From NCBI GenBank assembly GCA_964247055.1, contig OZ176054.1, positions 10,912,001 to 10,976,000 of the forward strand: a DNA stretch of 64,000 nucleotides, given 5' to 3'. The translations under genes were made by a program, and so were the position numbers. Shown piece after piece: positions 58,509 to 64,000 of this stretch. The notes under the pieces were generated by a model. It ran no database searches. It saw only the letters and a list, made by a program, of their open reading frames with translations, and was not told where the DNA came from. How positions within the stretch are numbered: position 1 is the stretch's first letter; each line of letters opens with the position of its first letter. Source of the DNA: Paragordius varius. Its lineage: Eukaryota > Nematomorpha.

Positions 58509-59868
58509 TAAAACGGTTCCAAATATGTTAGAGTTTCGTCCTAAATCCTTATTAGGTTCAATTGATTGACCTGCATATATTTTTTCACATATGCCCGCAA
58601 AATACGTACCTTTATGAAATTAAAACCCTTAATTTTAAAAGTCTTAAGTGCTCAAAAGTTTAAATACAACTGAATATCAGAAGTGTCCTTAACAAATGGC
58701 TTCGCGGTCCGGATTTTCGGATCAAAAATCCCACGGGCAGCATTGGCTGAATAAATGGGAACAAATATTCTATATCAGATTTCAAACATATGACTATAAA
58801 AACTACTATTTATAACAGTTTTTTGCTAGTTCATTATCGAATTCAGAAAATTTGCTTAAGAAAATCAATTTAGGGTAATTTTTTAAAATTTTGTATTTAA
58901 CATTTTCCGCGAGCTGCAGAAATATTTGGGTTGATCACATCTGAACTAATTCAACACAATTTTTATATGGCTTTAGGTAAAGAAACGTTAAATTGGGTAT
59001 TTTAATTAATATTAAATAAATTTTCGCCTATTTCAATATAATGTCAAAAAATTTAAGAATAGGGTTGAAACTTTACTTAAAGACGAATTAATATTTAAGT
59101 CGTCAAAAACAGCAACAATAGATAGAAAGGGTTAAAAGATTTTTTAAGATTCATGTTTTATGTTTCAGGCCGAATAAAATGGTTTTTAAGAAATAACCTT
59201 AGTTTTTTCCAAAAGAAACAGTTGTGGGACACCATGATTGGTTTAATATTTTTAACAGGGACATTTTAGTTTTTTTTATAAATGATACAATATTTTAGTG
59301 AGATTTTTTATCTGTTGTTTTGTTATTAAAATTGTTGAGTTAATAAAAATATATCTATTTAGAATATTTTATGCTCGAATTTAATTAATTGTTTTGACAC
59401 ATGTCACATTAAAATACCATATATTTTTGTAAAAATAAATCGTATAACAATAGCATATTATAATATTAAAAAAACTTTTTTACAAAATATCCTCTCTTTA
59501 GCGTGTTATGATTTATTATCACTTTCATTTTTTGCCATGAATAAATTAAGAACACCCATAAATATTTTATAGAATTGCAACTAAAAGTGCTTTGTCAGCT
59601 CTTCTTTTTTTACAGTTTAGAGACATAGTGGAGCCCAATTTGTTTTCAAAAAAAATTAATTGCATATTTTTTGTTGGAAACATAAGCCATTATTATTTAA
59701 GCTTTTAAATATTTAGGGCAGAGATAATTTTATAGGATAAAATATTTAATAAATTACTGTTATCATTTGATCCAAAACAACTTTTTTTGATTTTTTTCAT
59801 TTTCTTTGCTTCTCAACATATCATAAGATTATTTTTAAAACATTTTCTTACGTAATCCTATCTTGTTG

Positions 59869-59876
59869 TATAAATA
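59869..59876 (+). promoter_or_regulatory. Possible TATA box of the bHLH gene
   Basis: TATAAATA 89 bases before the ATG at 59965. In AT-rich DNA the match alone is weak. Confidence 0.35.
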
Positions 59877-59964
59877 ACTTTTTATTTTTGAAAAACATTT
59901 ATAATTTTATACATATATACACTTTTTGGCATCCTTAATTAATTTAAAACTAAACAACTCAAAA

Positions 59965-61089
59965 ATGGAAAATAATTTACTCGCGTCTAATTCGGACAAT
60001 ATTTTATCGGATAATAGCACATACTTTTATGAGAATAGTTGCCCAAAGAATTCAAATTTTATCACTGATTTAAACTCTCTAATGCCCATTGATGTTAATA
60101 ACAGTTATGAAAACGAACATTTGACGGGTGGTAAATATCCGCATCTTTCCAATCAAAGCTTATCCTCACCAACGGAAGAACCACAAGAATTTGCTCCACA
60201 AATTTATAATAATAATTATTCAAATAATATTACCTATGTAAATGAAACCGTGGCAAACAAATATATCAATAGCAACTATACAGAATTATTGCAAGACCAC
60301 GAATTGAAGCTTATGGAGGCCCATCAAAATCAACAGAGACAAAGTGCAAATGCACGGGAAAGGAGTCGAACTTTCCATGTTAATAAAGCTTTTACGGCAT
60401 TACGTGAGTTAATTCCAACCAAACCAGCTAATAGAAAACTTTCAAAGATTGAAACATTGCATTTAGCTATCAGTTATATAGCACATTTGGGAACTTTGCT
60501 AGAGCTAGAACAAGAAGAGCTATTTGAACAAAAAAATGATTTCCAGGGGTCTTTGGCGGAGGATACATTTTCCACAAAACAACCAATTAATAACTCGATG
60601 CAACACAAGCGAGATTGTCACCCTAGTCCTGACAATAGAGATGATGATAACGGGCACACTGATATTATGATTAATTGCGGTAATAATAAAAAAATAAAGT
60701 TATCATCCAATAATTTAGAGCAGGTCCGAGCTGACACTCGGTTAGTTTTACGCAGTAGTCATCGAAAACTAAAAAAGTACCTTGAAAAATCTTCATTTTC
60801 ATCATCATCTACTTCCGATTACACTCAAAAATTTAATTACAAAAATTGTAAAAATGAAAGTAATACCTACCCTATAATTGAAAATCATTATGATAAAAAT
60901 ATTTTGACAAGTCGTCCATCTTTTATCAATTGTAAAAATACGCCTACTCATATGTGTGGAACTCAAAATTCTTTGGAGGAAAATAAAGATTGCCCCCTCT
61001 CCAATAATACATCATCTAGTCAAATGTCAATTACCCTACCTGTGAGATATTGTACATTTTGTGCCTTCAATAATTTGCTACAAACATAA
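59965..61089 (+). CDS. SCX/TCF15-like: Scleraxis/paraxis-type bHLH transcription factor, single exon
   Basis: 374 residues from the ATG at 59965. The frame is open a little further upstream but with no earlier ATG. The bHLH domain (about residues 124-183) reads [40 protein letters not shown] and [17 protein letters not shown]. The ARER basic motif, the TALRELIPT loop and the KLSKIETL helix are hallmarks of the scleraxis/TCF15 group, which bind E-boxes as dimers with E proteins and act in mesoderm and tendon-like tissue. The C-terminus ends [11 protein letters not shown], matching the CTFC motif at the end of scleraxis and paraxis. In vertebrates that motif is on a second exon, so the single exon here is notable. 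Flanks of the domain are Asn/Ser-rich, as often seen in AT-rich genomes. Exact orthology (SCX or TCF15) cannot be settled by eye. Confidence 0.94.
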   Translation: MENNLLASNSDNILSDNSTYFYENSCPKNSNFITDLNSLMPIDVNNSYENEHLTGGKYPHLSNQSLSSPTEEPQEFAPQIYNNNYSNNITYVNETVANKYINSNYTELLQDHELKLMEAHQNQQRQSANARERSRTFHVNKAFTALRELIPTKPANRKLSKIETLHLAISYIAHLGTLLELEQEELFEQKNDFQGSLAEDTFSTKQPINNSMQHKRDCHPSPDNRDDDNGHTDIMINCGNNKKIKLSSNNLEQVRADTRLVLRSSHRKLKKYLEKSSFSSSSTSDYTQKFNYKNCKNESNTYPIIENHYDKNILTSRPSFINCKNTPTHMCGTQNSLEENKDCPLSNNTSSSQMSITLPVRYCTFCAFNNLLQT

Positions 61090-61213
61090 AAATTTATCAA
61101 TTATTTTTATACCTTTTTTCAATCAAATATATATATATATATATATATATATAGTTCCACAAATATACACAATCAATTTGTTTGCTCAGAATATTATTTT
61201 TTCTCAATAGATA

Positions 61214-61219
61214 AATAAA
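61214..61219 (+). terminator. Possible polyadenylation signal of the bHLH gene
   Basis: AATAAA 125 bases after the stop, beyond an (AT)n tract. Confidence 0.35.
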
Positions 61220-61229
61220 TATATTTCAT

Positions 61230-64000
61230 TAAATGTATATATTTAGTATATTGTTCGATATTCATTGCCACCCGGATAGAAAGTCAAATTATTTTTGGTG
61301 AAAATTCATTTAAGTGGCTCTTGCCTTACTTTTTTATACTATCTATACAATTTAATTTTTATAACATAGGAATAGACTATCTGACGCCCCAAACTCATCC
61401 TTTGCTTTTCTTCTCCTTTTCCCATGATAAAACTTTTTCCATTTCAAAGCATTTTAATGGTTGATTTTACAATATAGTAGGGCAATTCTCAAGAACACAG
61501 GAGTGTATGGAAAAAAGAAAGGAAATAATTGTTAATAATAACATTTTATTGTTTTTTCCATACACTACTGTGTGTTGCAAATTGCCCTACCATAGTGTGA
61601 ATTAAGAAACCTTTAAAATGCATATAAAAATCCAATATTTAAAATTCCCCTTTTGTTTTTATTTTGATAAATTTTAGAAAAAAAATATCAGACTTATAGG
61701 CGCCGTAGCCCATACATTCCCTTAGTGATAAAAGAATAAAAAATGTGCATATATTTTTAATATATTATCATTTTTATTAAACATTTATATGTATCTAGGA
61801 CAAAATGTTTAATAAAGAGAGATATAAAACGAATTTACAAAAGGCCAATTTCGTATACTAATTTGTTTTGTGAGTTGCCTTAAAAAGATTGATATACCAT
61901 ATGTTATGTTGCGTATTTTAGCTATAAAAAATTGGCAAATAGAAAGAAGACATTTATTATATATTTTTTTATTTGTTATAACAAGCTATTTTATTAATTA
62001 TATATTGAATAGTAGTGTTAAAAATTGATAGGAAGCCAAAAATAGGGTAATGATAAAAATTAACATGGTCAATTTCAAATACTTTTTCAGCAGTTTTCAA
62101 GTTTCGATCCACAAATTTTTATCGAGCGAAAGGTTGTATTCTGAATATGGATCCGACTTAAAATATTTGCCCAATCATATAAATACACGTAAAAAAATTA
62201 TCACAAACATATAGAAAGGTATACGCATGCCACTTTTTTTAAATTACCTTTTCAAATTAAGTAAATTAGAGCACGATATTAAAAAAACTTTGTAGAAAAA
62301 AGTAAAAATATTAAGAATTGCCGTTTCAGAAATGTTTTTTTTGTTTCAAAACGGTTTCGGAAGAGACATAAGTTGCCGATAGATAATAATTAAAAGTTAA
62401 AAGCATCGACCAATTTTTTTAAAAAAGTCGTAAATGATGAAAACTGAATAGAAAATTCTGTTTTTTGTAATCTCCTATGAAACTATAAAAACAAGTACAG
62501 GTAATTTTTTCTGAATATCTTGCTATAACGTGACGGAATCGTTTGGTGCGATCATTTTTTTAAAAGATTTCCTCCATAGATACGATAAAAATTAATTATG
62601 TTTCGATTTACAATTCTTGTATTTTTTGGTTTATAATCATTTAATGAGAAGTCTTAGTAGACGCGTTAATGAAAAAAACCGGTTTTGAAATCGAGAAATT
62701 TTTAAAAAACCTAACCGGTTCGAGTTTGACTTGCTCGGGAACGCCTCCACTCCCATTTTTATTTTTAAGTGAAAACTCCATTTCTACTTTTTCCGACCCG
62801 GTTCGAAGCCCGTTTTTTTAAATCAATTAGCTCAAATTGTTTCCAAGCACTAATAGAATGACTCAAGTGTCGAACTAACATTCATGTTAGATATATGTTT
62901 TCAGAATTTTTGAAAAGGTTTTATATGTTAAGCCGTTTATCGAGGTCGACACTATTATTTGGATTACCATACTTTTTCTGACATTTAAATTTAATGCGAA
63001 TATTTAGATTTATTAATAGAGGCTTTCCTCTGGCATACTAGCGTTGTTACAATATAATGTTTCTAAAAATTTTATTTTTGTAAAAATAATTTTGCTAAAT
63101 TTTCATGGCAACAGGTACCGTAGCCTATATTTTATAATTTTCCAACATAATTCATCAAAAAAATTTTTTATCTTTAAATCAGACATGTAAACTTAATTTT
63201 TCTCTTGCTGACTGTATTTAATATTTAACTGAGCTAATTTATAATTTAGATTCCGATATTTTAGCAAACATAATGCGCTAACAAATATTGCGAAATATCC
63301 AGATGGAATATTGTTTTAACCAGGTTTTTCAGTTTTCATTATTAAAATAATTAATTTGGTTTTTAACCTAATAAACTTTTTCAGGATTTGGAATATATTA
63401 TTATATGGATAAAAATGTTTTTTGGTAGTCTTATCTTTTTATCATTATTATTATTGAAATTTAAGCATTAGTCTTGGATTTTAACAATATACAGATTATC
63501 AATCATATTAAAAATTTGTTTGAAATTTGGAATTTTCAATTTAAATTCACACGTAAAAATATTATATTTTCGAATTTGTATAAACCCCATAAATTCTACC
63601 CTATGTTTATAACATTAGATGCAAATTTGCAAATAAAATTTTCACGCAGAAGTAGTAAATTACTATAGAATCTCCATGGCATTAATTTTTTATAGATTTT
63701 AAAGTGTCCACTTATCTGGTTTTAGAGAATGTGGTTTTTAATTCTGCAGTTATTAACAATTTTACATTGTAGTCTTACCTTTGATTCAACAATATCATCC
63801 AACTTTGAAACCTATTTTTGTCAATCTTTGCAATATCGACTAAACTGATATAATTATGACTATATCAATACATTGTGCGACTTTTGTCCATTTTATTAGC
63901 AAATCTGGTATTTTATTTTTCTCAGCATTAAAGCCCGCCATAATATTTTCTAAGCAGACCCAATAATCATTATTAAAAAAAAACCTTGTAAAATCTTTTA
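61230..64000. other. Gene-free right end
   Basis: Apart from the MITE at 61445-61626, I see only anonymous AT-rich sequence. A short open frame at 63474-63668 has no ATG context or motif. Confidence 0.6.
61445..61626. mobile_element. CAGTATGCATTTTAATGG-family MITE, eroded ends
   Basis: CAAAGCATTTTAATGGTTG and CCTTTAAAATGCATAT ends, with inner GTAGGGCAATTCTCAAGAAC and TTGCAAATTGCCCTACCATA arms shared with 46090-46264. Confidence 0.65.

Larger units (their letters stand above)
49953..59860. other. Gene-free region rich in transposon debris
   Basis: No conserved gene was recognised. Contents are listed separately: hairpin MITEs, three-part inverted repeats near 52 kb, piggyBac-like elements, an RTE LINE relic and TA-flanked MITEs. 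The first few hundred bases presumably include the EXTL3 promoter and 5' UTR, but I see no clear core promoter motif. Confidence 0.65.

Noticed and set aside
59926-59964. Earlier start for the bHLH protein
   Set aside because: The codon at 59926 is TTG. The first ATG in frame is at 59965.

Overview
The window is strongly AT-rich DNA from a multicellular animal. It has GT-AG introns, animal developmental genes, long introns packed with miniature transposons, (AT)n tracts and RTE-type LINE fragments. An invertebrate, plausibly an arthropod, fits best, but nothing here fixes the lineage. There are no rRNA or tRNA genes and no CRISPR array, and I recognised no retrovirus-like element.

Region 1 (about 130-40130, + strand) holds two tandem paralogous genes built almost wholly from tiny exons. 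I reconstructed them by hand from splice sites, reading-frame phase and comparison of the two copies. Each starts with a TATA box and a signal-peptide exon. An eight-cysteine module follows that matches, in order, the C-terminal part of the ADAMTS TSP1 repeat plus the ADAMTS cysteine-rich domain. Next comes a linker made of 7-29-codon exons, all of symmetric phase 1-1 and many Pro/Thr-rich, and then a second copy of the module. There is no metalloprotease domain. Gene A (324-19593, 18 exons) reads as 338 residues with two complete modules. Gene B (24028-40004, 13 exons) reads as 264 residues. Its second module lacks the first four cysteines, and a 3.6-kb foldback element sits in the interval where those exons would be expected.

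Region 2 (41231-49952, - strand) is a complete exostosin-like glycosyltransferase, EXTL3/brother of tout-velu. Ten coding exons join in frame to 1245 codons plus stop, and the gene is convergent with gene B.

Region 3 (about 49950-59860) has no gene I can support. It holds transposon debris: hairpin MITEs, piggyBac-like TTAA-flanked elements, an RTE LINE relic and TA-flanked MITEs.

Region 4 (59965-61089, +) is an intronless scleraxis/paraxis-type bHLH gene with the family's C-terminal CTFC motif. From about 61230 to the end I see only repeats and anonymous AT-rich sequence.

The EXTL3 and bHLH genes are ordinary conserved animal genes. The protease-less ADAMTS-derived micro-exon pair is the unusual system here.
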